Positions 7,041 through 16,737 are shown, counted from the stretch's first letter. The stretch: DNA of 64,000 bases from Bdellovibrio bacteriovorus HD100 (GCF_000196175.1 NC_005363.1:1860001-1924000); one strand, 5' to 3'. Notes: generated by a model from the sequence alone, not told the origin. Numbers and translations are program-made.

Positions 7041-9563
7041 ATGTCGAATCTTACGCCGCTCATGAAACAGTTCTGGGACATCAAGTCTGTCCACCAAGAT
7101 AAAATCCTTCTTTTTCGTATGGGGGACTTCTTTGAGATGTTCTTTGATGATGCTGTGAAAGCAGCTCCGGTGCTGGGAATTGCGCTGACTCAAAGAAATA
7201 AAAAATCCCAGGACGAAACGCCGATGTGCGGAGTGCCTCATCACTCTATCGCAGGTCCGATCAATAAACTTCTGGCCGCGGGATTCAAGATCGCCATCTG
7301 TGATCAGTTGGAAGATCCGAAACTTGCCAAAGGTATCGTGAAGCGTGGTGTGACCCGCGTTTTGACGCCGGGGATGGTTTATGACTCTGACACTCTGGAC
7401 GGCACAAAGCCGCACTATCTGGTCAGTCTTGATTCCGAATCTTTAAGCTTCCTGGATACAACAACGGGCGAGGCATTCTTCTTCCGCTCTAAAAAGACCA
7501 CAGAGCTCTTGCGCTTCCTTCAGATTCTGCCGGTGGCGGAGATTGTGATCGCTAAAGAAGATGAATCCCTGCTGACGGGTGTGGATGGTGTGCTGATCAG
7601 TCACCACGAAGACATCGCAGATCTGCTGCATCCGCTTCTTAAAAACGAGGCGCCGATGTCGGCAGCTCGTTTGGTTTCTTATGTCGGCAATATGTCTGGC
7701 GAAGAATCCCTGGCGACCATTTCTCCGTTTGTGATGCGTGATCTTGAGCACCGTCTGGAAATCTCCAGCACGACACTTCGTCACCTGGAAGTTTTCTCGA
7801 CCTACAAAGGTGAAGGTCTGGGCAGCTTGTTCCACGCCATCAACCGCACGCAGACCTCTGCGGGCAGCCGTTTGCTGCGTCAGTGGTTGAGCTTCCCTTT
7901 GCGTGACCTGAACGCAATTGAGCAACGACTGAATTCAGTCGAGTTCTGGCGCAATCATGTTCTGGAGCTTAAACGCGTTCGTCAGATCCTGGGTCAGATG
8001 GGTGATATCGAAAGACGTCTGGGTAAGATTTCCCAGCCTCAGTGCAATGGTCGTGATCTGCTGGCTTTGGCGGGCAGTGTGCACGCCGGAATCAGTGCTT
8101 TGGAAGTCCTGGTTCACGCCACCGGTGGCAAGGCGAACTTTGAGGGTCTGCGCGAGCTGGCTTATAAAATCGAGCGCACTCTGGTTGAAGATCCACCTTT
8201 GGCGACCAAGCAGGGTTATTTGATCCGTACTGGTGTGTCTCCGGAACTGGACGAGCTGATTGAGCTTTCCACCAATGCGCAGGCCATGGTGTCTCGCATG
8301 GAAGCTGAGGAAAAAGAAAAGACCGGTATTTCCAGTCTGAAGATCCGTTACAACAACGTCTTTGGCTATTACATCGAAATCACCAATTCCCATAAAGACA
8401 AAGCGCCGGCGCACTATCAGCGCAAGCAGACTTTGACCAATGCAGAACGCTATTGCACAGATGAACTGATCGAACTTGAAAGAAAAGTTCTTAGCGCCAA
8501 CACCAAGCGTGCGGATCTGGAATTTGAATTCTTTGAAGCTCTTCGTAAAGAGATCCTGGCTCAGTGTCCGGGACTTTTGGCTTTGGCGCACGAGTGCAGC
8601 GAAGTCGACGTGGTGGCAAGCCTTGCATGGCTGAGCCTTGAGGAAAAATACGTCCGTCCGAAATTCTCGGCTGACGGTTCTTTGAAAATGAAAGCCAGCC
8701 GCCACCCGGTGGTTGAACAGACCGTGAAAAAGAACTTCGTTGCCAACGATCTGGAGCTTCGCCAGCATTCCTGCCTGTTGCTGACAGGTCCCAACATGGC
8801 CGGTAAATCGACATTCATGCGTCAGGTGGCTTTGAATGCCATCTTGGCACAGATGGGTTCTTTCGTTCCGTGTGATGAAGCTGAAATGCCGATCTTTGAT
8901 GCGATCTTCACCCGTATCGGGGCGAGTGATCAGTTGTCTGAAGGTCTTTCCACATTCATGGTCGAGATGACTGAAACATCCGCGATGCTGAAAAATGCCA
9001 CCAAAGATTCTTTGGTGATCCTGGATGAAGTGGGTCGTGGGACCAGCACCTTTGATGGTATGTGTCTGGCGCAATCCATCCTTGAGCATCTTTTGAGTGA
9101 CGTGAAGGCTTTGACCTTCTTTGCAACTCACTATCACGAACTGACGTCTTTGGATCAAAGCTTTGGTCAGATCACCAATGCCCACATGACAGTGGCAGAA
9201 AGAAACGGCGAGATCCGCTTCCTTCATACCCTTGTAAAAGGCCCGGCGTTGAAATCCTACGGGGTTCAGGTGGCCGAGCTTGCGGGTTTGCCAGCAACCG
9301 TCACCAAGCGTGCCAAAAGCCTTCTGCGTGACATTGAATCCAAGCGTGTTCAGGCCAGCAGCCAGTTGTCGCTTTTGGATTCTTTGACCGCTGAAGATCC
9401 GTACATCGAGGCTGTTGAGGTTGTGGATCCGGAAACGGCCCGCCGTGGTGAGACCATGAAGTCCCTGATGGAAGAGCTGCAAAAGTTCCCACTGATGCAG
9501 ACAAGTCCTCTGGATGTTATGAATCAGGTCGCTAAATGGAAAGAGATCGTCGAGCGCGTTTAG
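7041..9563 (+). CDS. mutS: DNA mismatch repair protein MutS
   Basis: 840 residues, normal length. MutS binds mismatches and recruits MutL. Domain I contains the mismatch-wedging FRMGDFFEMF (Phe-x-Glu motif). Walker A is GPNMAGKST at about 583-591, followed by the Walker B region VILDEVGRGTSTFDG and the composite-site FFATHYHEL. The start MSNLTPLMKQFWDIK matches the family N-terminus, though no strong Shine-Dalgarno precedes it. The RAYT unit sits immediately upstream, so any native mutS promoter lies in the 70 bases between, or expression is inherited from that unit. Confidence 0.96.
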   Translation: MSNLTPLMKQFWDIKSVHQDKILLFRMGDFFEMFFDDAVKAAPVLGIALTQRNKKSQDETPMCGVPHHSIAGPINKLLAAGFKIAICDQLEDPKLAKGIVKRGVTRVLTPGMVYDSDTLDGTKPHYLVSLDSESLSFLDTTTGEAFFFRSKKTTELLRFLQILPVAEIVIAKEDESLLTGVDGVLISHHEDIADLLHPLLKNEAPMSAARLVSYVGNMSGEESLATISPFVMRDLEHRLEISSTTLRHLEVFSTYKGEGLGSLFHAINRTQTSAGSRLLRQWLSFPLRDLNAIEQRLNSVEFWRNHVLELKRVRQILGQMGDIERRLGKISQPQCNGRDLLALAGSVHAGISALEVLVHATGGKANFEGLRELAYKIERTLVEDPPLATKQGYLIRTGVSPELDELIELSTNAQAMVSRMEAEEKEKTGISSLKIRYNNVFGYYIEITNSHKDKAPAHYQRKQTLTNAERYCTDELIELERKVLSANTKRADLEFEFFEALRKEILAQCPGLLALAHECSEVDVVASLAWLSLEEKYVRPKFSADGSLKMKASRHPVVEQTVKKNFVANDLELRQHSCLLLTGPNMAGKSTFMRQVALNAILAQMGSFVPCDEAEMPIFDAIFTRIGASDQLSEGLSTFMVEMTETSAMLKNATKDSLVILDEVGRGTSTFDGMCLAQSILEHLLSDVKALTFFATHYHELTSLDQSFGQITNAHMTVAERNGEIRFLHTLVKGPALKSYGVQVAELAGLPATVTKRAKSLLRDIESKRVQASSQLSLLDSLTAEDPYIEAVEVVDPETARRGETMKSLMEELQKFPLMQTSPLDVMNQVAKWKEIVERV

Positions 9564-9612
9564 ACTTGAGTCGGCTGGCAAATTCGGTGATCCTTTAAAG
9601 TCAGAGGACTTT

Positions 9613-11922
9613 ATGGCCCACAAGACGTTTTTGACAGCCGAGCAGTTTCAACAGGCGCAGGAAATCCTGACTCCCCCTCTGATGACACCGGACGGGGATG
9701 TGCGCCAGGTGTTTTGTTTTTCCTCGGAAAGTCTGTCCCACTGGCTGGGCACCAAATTAGAAGAAATACTGAAAGAAAACCCACAGTGGCGCGACACCCA
9801 TCCCATCATGCTGGGGTCCTGGGCCCGGGGGGAACTAAGTCCTAAATCCGATATCGACATCCTTTTTTGTGGCGATGAGGCGCAAGTCAAAGCCTTCACC
9901 GATCATCTGCATGAGCGTGGTTTAAAGCTTCGCTATCGCATGCCTTTGAATATGGAAGACTGGACCGAAGGGGTTGAGGCCTTCGACATTCTGGCGCTGT
10001 TAAAAGCAAAGCCTTTGACGGCCGAAGGGGCCCGAAAGCTGTTTGAACAGCAAAAGAACATCTGGGCCCGTAAAAAGCATTTTCGTCGCATTCTGCTGAA
10101 AGCTGTTAAGGACGAACGCAAGAACCGTGAAAAGCGTTTTGATTCCATCACCAACTATCTGGAGCCCAGTATCAAATTTGGCCCCGGAGGTTTGCGGGAT
10201 CTGGAGCAGGGTCTGCAGATCTATGAACTGTTCGCGGAAAAGTTCAACAATCCCGGCCACGCCCTGAATGTGCTTCAGTACTATCGCAGTTATTTCCTGA
10301 GCTTGCGGCAGAAGCTTCATCTGGATGGTCACGGTGATATTTTATCCAGTGCCGTGCAGTTTGATCTGGGAAAATGGATGGGCTTTAAATCCCATAAGGA
10401 CTTCATGCGCAGCCTGCAAAGAGGTCTGTCTCGTGTGAGCTTCTATTCAGACTGGATTGTTGAAGTTGCCGAAGCTTCGGAAAAAGACCTGCGCAAAATT
10501 GAAAGTGGCACTTTTAAAAAGTTCGAGGATTTTTTAACTGCGTTACATAAGAGTTCGCGCGTTCTGGTGCAAAAGAAAGTCCGCGAGAATCTGGATTCTC
10601 TCATCCCGGATAAGTTGGTGAAAACCATGGCCAAACGCCGCGGTAAAGCACTGGATGAAGTTTTGGATGTGAAAGAATCCGACGAGTTCCTGGTCAGCGT
10701 GTTTCGTTCCCGCCTGATCGACAAGCTGGTGCCAGAGGTCCGCCGTCTGGTGGGTTATGTTCAGCACGATCAGTATCACAGATTCACGGCAGATTCCCAC
10801 ATCATGCAGGCTTGTCGTGAAGTAAAACGTATCTATAAAAAGCCCTCTGAATTGGGGCCGATGAAATTCATCAGCAAGGATCTGACCAAAGAAGACTGGA
10901 AGATTCTGACCTGGTCCTGTTTGTATCACGATCTTGCCAAGGGTCTTGAAAGTGCCGAGCACCATTCAGACTTGGGCGTGATGATTGTTGAAAGAGATTT
11001 CAGAAGCTACGGATTTTCAAAAGCTTTCACCGATGAAGTGAAGTGGATGGTGCAAAACCATCTGGAGCTTTCGCAAGCCGCCTTCCGCAAAAACCCGAAG
11101 GACCCCAAGGTCTGGCAGGAGCTGCGTGAAAAAGGAATTTCTGATGCGCGTCTTCTTCGTTTGGCGCTGTTCACGGCGATCGACATTCGCGCCACCAATC
11201 CCGAAGCGTGGAATGACTGGAAAGCGAAACTTTTAAAGGACTTGGTCTTAAATCTTCAATCCAAACGTGCGCAGAACTATTTTGATTTCGAGTCGTTAAA
11301 GAAACGCAAGAAGTTGAATCTCAGTGCTGAAGTGGTGGAAGAGCTGGGCCTTCAGCTGCTTGAAAGTGTTTCTTTAACAGATCTGGTGGATGACTTGAAG
11401 AAAGCCGAAACCAGCGAGGTCTCGTTAAAACCACGCATGCTAAAAACCCGCAAAGGCGAGCTGTGGATCCGCTTCCACGAGAAAAAAGACCGTCGTGGTC
11501 TTTTGAGTGACTACGTAGGCCAGCTTTATTCTTTGGGTCTGGGGATTCGACACGCCTCCATTCATACGCTGCCCAAGGTCGGCGTCTATGACTGGTTCCA
11601 GGTGACCAGTTCCCGCAACCTTGCAGCTCTGTCCAAGATGATCGAAAATGCGTCGGTGCAAAGCAAGCCCGTGCCGGCGGTGAAGTTTGATACGATTCAG
11701 ATTGTCAGTGCGGATGATAAGGAATGGGTGGTCAGCTTTAAGGGGGCCGATCAGCCGGGGTTGCTCGCATCTGCCGCCAAAGCCTTGAGTGATGCGGGGA
11801 TGAGTATCAAGTCCGCCCGCGTGCACACGTGGGGTCGTCAGGTGGATGATATTTTTGTAGTGAAGCCATCAGGCGATGCCCAGGAACTGGTGAAGAGTCT
11901 TTCTGAAAAGCTCGGATCTTAG
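9613..11922 (+). CDS. glnD: [Protein-PII] uridylyltransferase / UMP-removing enzyme
   Basis: 769 residues, somewhat shorter than enterobacterial GlnD (about 890). It senses glutamine and uridylylates PII. The nucleotidyltransferase signature is GSWARGELSPKSDID (G68, S69, D80, D82). The HD phosphohydrolase domain contains YHDLAKG with H439 and D440 plus HHSDLG. The C-terminus (from about 610) resembles ACT domains, the last one containing VSFKGADQPGLLASAAKAL. GAGGACTTT precedes the ATG. A terminator follows at 11937-11963. PII itself is not in this window. Confidence 0.93.
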   Translation: MAHKTFLTAEQFQQAQEILTPPLMTPDGDVRQVFCFSSESLSHWLGTKLEEILKENPQWRDTHPIMLGSWARGELSPKSDIDILFCGDEAQVKAFTDHLHERGLKLRYRMPLNMEDWTEGVEAFDILALLKAKPLTAEGARKLFEQQKNIWARKKHFRRILLKAVKDERKNREKRFDSITNYLEPSIKFGPGGLRDLEQGLQIYELFAEKFNNPGHALNVLQYYRSYFLSLRQKLHLDGHGDILSSAVQFDLGKWMGFKSHKDFMRSLQRGLSRVSFYSDWIVEVAEASEKDLRKIESGTFKKFEDFLTALHKSSRVLVQKKVRENLDSLIPDKLVKTMAKRRGKALDEVLDVKESDEFLVSVFRSRLIDKLVPEVRRLVGYVQHDQYHRFTADSHIMQACREVKRIYKKPSELGPMKFISKDLTKEDWKILTWSCLYHDLAKGLESAEHHSDLGVMIVERDFRSYGFSKAFTDEVKWMVQNHLELSQAAFRKNPKDPKVWQELREKGISDARLLRLALFTAIDIRATNPEAWNDWKAKLLKDLVLNLQSKRAQNYFDFESLKKRKKLNLSAEVVEELGLQLLESVSLTDLVDDLKKAETSEVSLKPRMLKTRKGELWIRFHEKKDRRGLLSDYVGQLYSLGLGIRHASIHTLPKVGVYDWFQVTSSRNLAALSKMIENASVQSKPVPAVKFDTIQIVSADDKEWVVSFKGADQPGLLASAAKALSDAGMSIKSARVHTWGRQVDDIFVVKPSGDAQELVKSLSEKLGS

Positions 11923-11936
11923 TAGCCCCTAAAAAC

Positions 11937-11963
11937 AAAAAGAGCCCTCTGGGGGCTCTTTTA
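11937..11963. terminator. Rho-independent terminator shared by glnD and the convergent small gene
   Basis: Stem AGAGCCC/GGGCTCT with a 5-base loop, flanked by A-rich and T-rich runs, so it can act in both directions between convergent genes. Confidence 0.8.
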
Positions 11964-11977
11964 ATTTCAACTACAGA

Positions 11978-12172
11978 CTAGTTGTTTTTCTTTTTCGCCG
12001 CACCAGTGATACCGGTGTGGTTTCTCCAGTTGTACTCTGGATCTGTTTTGGTGCGGTTGTGCCAAGCTTCCCATTTTTTCTTAGGAAGTTTGTGAGAGAC
12101 CTGACCCTTTTCATCAAAGATGTCTGGATCTTTACCTACCAAAAATTGACCGATGGACTTCAGAATACCCAT
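11978..12172 (-). CDS. Small conserved-looking hypothetical protein
   Basis: 64 residues, basic and Trp-containing (KKKWEAWHNRTKTDPEYNW), no signal peptide. GAGGTTATAA directly precedes the ATG, a good ribosome-binding site. The gene is bounded downstream by the bidirectional terminator. I do not recognise the family. The MGILKSIGQFLVGKDPDIFD start resembles small cytoplasmic accessory proteins but gives no function. Confidence 0.75.
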   Translation of the reverse strand: MGILKSIGQFLVGKDPDIFDEKGQVSHKLPKKKWEAWHNRTKTDPEYNWRNHTGITGAAKKKNN

Positions 12173-12256
12173 TTATAACCTCATTGAATTGCTATCCCAA
12201 TATAAGCGAGCAAGGGGGCTCGAGCAAGATAGCAAGGTTTATGAGTGCGGCGCGTC

Positions 12257-12520
12257 TTAGGAGCGTGGGTTGGCGCAAACGTCGATGATATCCAAACCAC
12301 GGTCTTCGGAAACCTTGCCAGCACCTTTGTAGAAGCTGAAGCACTGTTGGGCGGCTTGTTCGTAAGCTTCTTCGTAGCTGCCTGCGGATTTTTTAAGTTC
12401 CAGAGTCTGGCCGGAAAGTTTGTATTTAAACGTGTATTCTTTAGAGGCGGCATCGCGGCTGCTCCATGCGAAGGAAGTGCAAGAGAAAGCCAGGATTGCG
12501 ATAGTGATGAATGTTTTCAT
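12257..12520 (-). CDS. Small secreted hypothetical protein
   Basis: 87 residues from the ATG at 12520, which has AGGGGGACTT upstream; the upstream ATG at 12544 would add 8 residues before the signal peptide. The signal peptide is MKTFITIAILAFSCTSFA. The mature protein has two Cys (QQCFSFYKG and IDVCANPRS) that could form a disulphide in the periplasm. No family recognised. A weak hairpin (CGAGC/GCTCG) follows at about 12207-12223. Confidence 0.75.
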   Translation of the reverse strand: MKTFITIAILAFSCTSFAWSSRDAASKEYTFKYKLSGQTLELKKSAGSYEEAYEQAAQQCFSFYKGAGKVSEDRGLDIIDVCANPRS

Positions 12521-12760
12521 AAGTCCCCCTTGGTCAGGTTTCATGTTCTTGCTTTTACATAGAGCAAGGGGTGCGCCATATAACCGGCCCTCATGCCATA
12601 AAAATGCCTTATAACATACTGAAATAACTGATCTATTTCATCTCATAGTGAGGCGTCTCAAAGGGGTATAAAGGAAGTCGACAGGTGACATGTTAGGGAA
12701 TGCGGTTGATAAACTTTTGGACACTGCTAAGCTTTGATAAAAACCAACAAGGACGTTTCT

Positions 12761-13231
12761 ATGAGAGTTTTTCTTTTTGCGCTTTTGCTTCTGACAGCGA
12801 CGACATCTCAGGCCGGAACCCGGGGTCAGTTTTTGGGAATGCAGCTGATCGTGAATATCGCGTCGGTCATGTATGACGGCTCCAATGACAGTTCTCCGCA
12901 TGTGCTTTTCGAGGCGATGAACCGGCCCGAGCAGGACTCTATGGTGGGGCGTGGAAAGGTGCTGGAAGCTCCTCAGAAAGTGCTTAATTTCATCTGCGCC
13001 CGTAAAGGTGAAAACAACTATCATTGTGCCATCTATATCCACCAGTCGCCGCTGGCACGTATTGGACCGGGAATGGCGCATTTCGAGGCCCGTGGGGCTG
13101 AGGCTCGCGCCCTGTTTGAGCAGTTCCACACCCAGGACAATCGCTTTTCCTTCCGTGATGGCGATGGACTGTTCCTGATTGAGGCCACACCAGAGCGATT
13201 TGTGATGAAATTTAACGCGAACGGCGTTTAG
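12761..13231 (+). CDS. Secreted hypothetical protein
   Basis: 156 residues from the ATG at 12761, which has AAGGACG just upstream; an earlier in-frame ATG at 12734 lacks one. The signal peptide is MRVFLFALLLLTATTSQA. The mature part has one Cys pair (FICARKGENNYHCAIY). No family recognised. It is followed by a palindromic stretch (AAGGCCCTTTGAGTGAGGGCCTTTT, about 13269-13293) that looks like a terminator. Confidence 0.75.
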   Translation: MRVFLFALLLLTATTSQAGTRGQFLGMQLIVNIASVMYDGSNDSSPHVLFEAMNRPEQDSMVGRGKVLEAPQKVLNFICARKGENNYHCAIYIHQSPLARIGPGMAHFEARGAEARALFEQFHTQDNRFSFRDGDGLFLIEATPERFVMKFNANGV

Positions 13232-13330
13232 TTTCGCACCATTTCCTGTAATTACTTTGCCCCCGAAAAAGGCCCTTTGAGTGAGGGCCTTTTCTGTTAT
13301 AGAACCTTCGCTAGCCGGAGGTTTAACCAA

Positions 13331-14137
13331 ATGAAAACATGGATTGCTTTTATTTTGCTGTTTGTGGGCTTGTCAGCCCAGGCGCGCACTCTTTTGGTCA
13401 GTGATGTCGATGACACGATCAAGCTGGCTCATATCAAAGATTTGTCCGAGGCCGCCAGATACGCTTTTGACTCCAAAAGCCGTTTTGCCGGTATGAGTGA
13501 GCTGTATCACCTGATCGCCAAAGATCAGCCGGATCTTGAGATCGTTTATCTGTCCCGCGCACCGGACTGGTTCATGGGGCGTACTCACAGAAAGTTCCTG
13601 GAAAACGGCAACTTCCCGGATGGCGAGTATATCAACCGCACCAACTATGATTCAGATGTTCATAAGATCTACACACTAAGAGAAGTCATGGCGAAAGTCC
13701 GCCCTGACAAAGTCATCTTTGTTGGTGACAACGGTGAGCAGGATCCAGAGATCTACAAACAGATTTCAGAAGAGTTCGCCGGTCGTGGTGTTGAGTTTCA
13801 TCAGTTCATTCGCGTGGTCTATCCTAAAACCAACATTCTGCTGGTCCAGGCCGAAATGATGCTGGAAGGCCAGACGGCGTTTGTGACTCCGGTGGAAGTG
13901 GCGCTGGATCTTGAAAAAGCCGGCATCCTGAAATCTTCTTCCGTGCAAAATCTGATCAAGGCCGTATTGCCGAAAATTCTGGATGAGCCCAACTACACCG
14001 CGGAAGGCGAAGTGGCGTTCCCGTATTTTGTGAACTGCCGTGATATGGTGTGGAAGTGGGATGATGCGATCACCCGTTTTGATGGCGTGAAAAGCGTTAA
14101 AGACCGTATCGTGAACCGTTGCAAGCTTCGCCCTTAG
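13331..14137 (+). CDS. Secreted App1-like phosphatase (DUF2183, HAD-type)
   Basis: 268 residues with signal peptide MKTWIAFILLFVGLSAQA. The phosphatase signature VSDVDDTIK (D25, D27, D28, T29) is the DxDxT motif of App1-type phosphatidate phosphatases and HAD enzymes. SRAPDWFMG and DKVIFVGDNGEQDPEIY supply the later HAD motifs. GGAGGTTTAACCAA precedes the ATG at 13331. In the periplasm it could dephosphorylate phosphatidate or other phospholipid products; substrate is inferred from the family only. Confidence 0.85.
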   Translation: MKTWIAFILLFVGLSAQARTLLVSDVDDTIKLAHIKDLSEAARYAFDSKSRFAGMSELYHLIAKDQPDLEIVYLSRAPDWFMGRTHRKFLENGNFPDGEYINRTNYDSDVHKIYTLREVMAKVRPDKVIFVGDNGEQDPEIYKQISEEFAGRGVEFHQFIRVVYPKTNILLVQAEMMLEGQTAFVTPVEVALDLEKAGILKSSSVQNLIKAVLPKILDEPNYTAEGEVAFPYFVNCRDMVWKWDDAITRFDGVKSVKDRIVNRCKLRP

Positions 14138-14144
14138 GATAAAG

Positions 14145-14957
14145 ATGTTATTAAAGTACCAGCTTCCCCGCATTTATGAAAACATCCTGCCGCGCGAGAT
14201 TCTGAATTTCGCGCCGGAAGAAAAAAAGGCCACCTGTGATGCCTGTGCGATGTCGCGCCCGCAGAACAAGGCCAAGATTCATTATCGCGCGGATCTGAAG
14301 TGCTGCACCTTCCATCCTTTTTTGGCGAACTATATGGTCGGGGCGACCTTCCTGGACAGCAGCGCCACCGAAGCTCACCGCATCTTCCGCGACAAGATTG
14401 AGCGCCGTGAATACGCACTTCCGATTGGTTTGGTGGCGCCGGTAAAATACCAGGTCCAGTTCAACAACCGTGAAGAAGGTGACTTCGGTCAGCGTGAAGA
14501 CTGGCTGTGCCCGTACTACAACAAGGAAAGCCAGAACTGCAATGTGTGGCGCAACCGAGGGGTTGTCTGCACGACGTTCTTCTGCAAAAGCTCTTACGGG
14601 AAGACGGGTCTGAAATTCTGGGAAAAGTTCAGTAATTATCTCTGGTATGTGGAGCTGGCCCTGTTGGAAGAGGCCCTGGCGATGCTGGATTTTTCCCCGC
14701 GCCAGGTGATGACTTTGTTGGACTATCACAATCGATTTGACGGCACAGCGGCCGAAAAAAAGTCCTGGGTGATCCCGGAAAAGCTCTCTCGCGAGCTGTG
14801 GAACGGGTATTATGATGATCAAGAGGGCTTTTACAAAAAGAGCTTTGAGATTGTGGCTAATTTGGATAAAAGTGCCTTCCATGAATTGATCGGCGAGCAG
14901 GGACAGTCTCTGGAAGAAGAGCTTTTCACCATACTTCCCAAGCTGAAAAGTGAATAA
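14145..14957 (+). CDS. Cys-rich protein, possible Fe-S or zinc protein
   Basis: 270 residues, no signal peptide. Several Cys clusters are visible: CDACAM near residue 26, KCCTFHPF near 52, WLCPYY, and a group with Cys in QNCNVW, VVCTT and FFC around residues 124-145. The CxxC and CC spacings resemble YkgJ-type CxxxCxxC metal-binding proteins. It lies 8 bases after the phosphatase gene and 14 before sufE, so co-expression with an Fe-S assembly factor is likely. No firm family assignment. Confidence 0.75.
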   Translation: MLLKYQLPRIYENILPREILNFAPEEKKATCDACAMSRPQNKAKIHYRADLKCCTFHPFLANYMVGATFLDSSATEAHRIFRDKIERREYALPIGLVAPVKYQVQFNNREEGDFGQREDWLCPYYNKESQNCNVWRNRGVVCTTFFCKSSYGKTGLKFWEKFSNYLWYVELALLEEALAMLDFSPRQVMTLLDYHNRFDGTAAEKKSWVIPEKLSRELWNGYYDDQEGFYKKSFEIVANLDKSAFHELIGEQGQSLEEELFTILPKLKSE

Positions 14958-14971
14958 GCAGGGTTAGAGAT

Positions 14972-15406
14972 ATGACTATTCAAGAAAAACAAAACAAGGT
15001 TATCCAGGACTTCTCCGCTCTTGCGCAGTGGGAAGACCGCTACAAGAAGATCATCGACATGGGTAAGGCTTTGCCAGAAATGCCCGAGTCTTTGAAGACC
15101 GAGCAGAACGTGGTGAAGGGGTGCCAGTCCCAGGTCTGGTTGTCGGCGTCCTTGAATGATCAAGGGCAAGTTCACCTTCAGGGGGACAGCGATGCTTTGA
15201 TCGTGAAGGGACTGGTGGGTTTGTTGTTGAATGTTTATTCCGGCGCCACACCTTCAGAGATTTTGGCGACGCCACCCGAGTTTTTAAAAGCTTTGGGGTT
15301 TGAAGGAAATTTGTCTCCAAGTCGCGCCAACGGTCTGCACTCGATGTTGAAGCAGATTAAGCTCTATGCGACGGCTTTCGATTATTTGTTAAAAACAAAA
15401 AAATAG
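14972..15406 (+). CDS. sufE: SufE-like cysteine desulfurase activator
   Basis: 144 residues. SufE accepts persulfide sulfur from SufS for Fe-S assembly. The sulfur-accepting Cys is C51 in VVKGCQSQVW, the canonical context and the same position as in E. coli. The LPEMPESLKTEQN and GLHSML segments are also typical. AGGGTTAGAGAT precedes the ATG. No suf operon is nearby. The Cys-rich upstream gene may be a functional partner. Confidence 0.92.
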   Translation: MTIQEKQNKVIQDFSALAQWEDRYKKIIDMGKALPEMPESLKTEQNVVKGCQSQVWLSASLNDQGQVHLQGDSDALIVKGLVGLLLNVYSGATPSEILATPPEFLKALGFEGNLSPSRANGLHSMLKQIKLYATAFDYLLKTKK

Positions 15407-15477
15407 TTGTTTTTCCCTGTCACATTACACAAACTTGTAATGGTGGATGTTCATGATGAGCGTCCAGAGGGGACAAA

Positions 15478-16347
15478 GTGAAAAGGAATTCATTGGTCGC
15501 GTCCATCAGTGTCGCGGTTGCAGCAACGTTCTCAGTCGGTTTTGTTAATATCACTCCAAAAGTTATTTATGGCGAAGACAACCGTGTGGACGTGTATCAG
15601 GTCCAGCGCGCTGACATTCGTGAAATCGCGGATTCCACTGTGGCTTTGATTCCATCCCGTGCTGTGGTTCGTGATGCTCAAGGCAACTTCAAAATCAACA
15701 CCACAACTTACGGTCACGAATTGGATCTTTGTAAATCCGAGCCGTTCTTTGATCAGCCGACAGCGGCAAATTGTTCGGGCTCTTTGGTGGGTGATGATTT
15801 GATCGCAACAGCCGGTCACTGTATCAGCACCAAAGATTGCGGCACGTACAGTTTTGTTTTCGGCTTCCGCATGCTGGATGCGAAAACAGCTCCACAGACG
15901 ATTTCTGCTGACGATGTTTACACTTGCAAAGAAATCGTGGCTCGTGAATACACATCCGCTCAGGATTACGCATTGGTTCGTTTGGACAGACCGGTTCGTG
16001 GTCACCGCGTATTGGCGATCCAATCGACTCCAGTACAACCAGGTGATGATATCTATGTTGTGGGTCACCCATCCGGTTTGCCAACCAAGATTGCTGATGG
16101 TGCGAAAGTTCGTTCCCAAAAGAACGGCTACTTCGTAACTAATCTGGACACTTATGGTGGCAACTCTGGTTCTGCTGTCTTCAATGCCCGCACGAATGAA
16201 ATCGTGGGAATCCTTGTTCGTGGTGCACAGGACTTCGCCTATGACCGCGTAAATCAGTGCACAGTCAGCAACCGTTGCACTGATGATGGTTGCCGTGGTG
16301 AAGATGTGACAAACATCTCTTTCATCTCTCAGGCTTTGAAACAGTAA
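15478..16347 (+). CDS. Secreted trypsin-like serine protease (S1 family)
   Basis: 289 residues, GTG start with GAGGGG 10 bases upstream. The N-terminus is hydrophobic (LVASISVAVAATFSVGFV) and looks like a signal peptide. The catalytic triad is visible: His in ATAGHCIS, Asp in DYALVRLD, and Ser in GGNSGSAV. Cys pairs near CSGSLVG/GHC and near the C-terminus suggest disulphides. Bdellovibrio-type predators encode many such proteases for prey digestion; that role is inference. A terminator follows. Confidence 0.92.
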   Translation: MKRNSLVASISVAVAATFSVGFVNITPKVIYGEDNRVDVYQVQRADIREIADSTVALIPSRAVVRDAQGNFKINTTTYGHELDLCKSEPFFDQPTAANCSGSLVGDDLIATAGHCISTKDCGTYSFVFGFRMLDAKTAPQTISADDVYTCKEIVAREYTSAQDYALVRLDRPVRGHRVLAIQSTPVQPGDDIYVVGHPSGLPTKIADGAKVRSQKNGYFVTNLDTYGGNSGSAVFNARTNEIVGILVRGAQDFAYDRVNQCTVSNRCTDDGCRGEDVTNISFISQALKQ

Positions 16348-16370
16348 TAGAATTTAAGACTTTAAAACGA

Positions 16371-16406
16371 AAAACCCACAGCTTCCTCCGAGTTGTGGGT
16401 TTTTTG
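16371..16406 (+). terminator. Rho-independent terminator after the serine protease
   Basis: Stem AACCCACA/TGTGGGTT followed by a T-run at 16400-16409. Confidence 0.8.
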
Positions 16407-16419
16407 TTTTTTCAGGCCG

Positions 16420-16737
16420 CTACTGATATCTCAGAGGTCGGCCTGGTTCAGCAGGATCCGCGGGTCTGATAGGCTGAGCTTTAATAGCTCCTTCAGCAGG
16501 GCAGTCGCGGGTGCTGCTTTCAAGTCGGGCCATATCACTCAGTTTGTCCCGATGAGCTTCTCCGGCACAAGGCAGAAGAGGGGATTCTTTCTGAGTGTTG
16601 GCAGGTTTTCGTTTCAGTTCCTCACTTGTCACTGTGGTGCTGGACGCGTTCTTATCAGAGGACATGCGCTCAGGAGCCCCTTTGACAAATTGAGGAATGA
16701 TCATCAGAAGAGCCGTTAACCACAGGGCAAATTTCAT
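16420..16737 (-). CDS. Small secreted hypothetical protein
   Basis: 105 residues from the ATG at 16737, preceded by a strong AAAGGAGGT; the longer in-frame start at 16770 lies upstream of that site. Signal peptide MKFALWLTALLMIIPQFVKG, then a low-complexity Ser/Lys/Pro/Ala-rich mature part with two Cys (LLPCAGE, RDCPAEG). A perfect TATAAT lies on this strand at 16764-16759, so the leader would be very short. No family recognised. Confidence 0.65.
   Translation of the reverse strand: MKFALWLTALLMIIPQFVKGAPERMSSDKNASSTTVTSEELKRKPANTQKESPLLPCAGEAHRDKLSDMARLESSTRDCPAEGAIKAQPIRPADPAEPGRPLRYQ

Noticed and set aside
16393-16719. 108-codon plus-strand open frame
   Set aside because: Antisense to the secreted small protein, which has a strong ribosome site and signal peptide.
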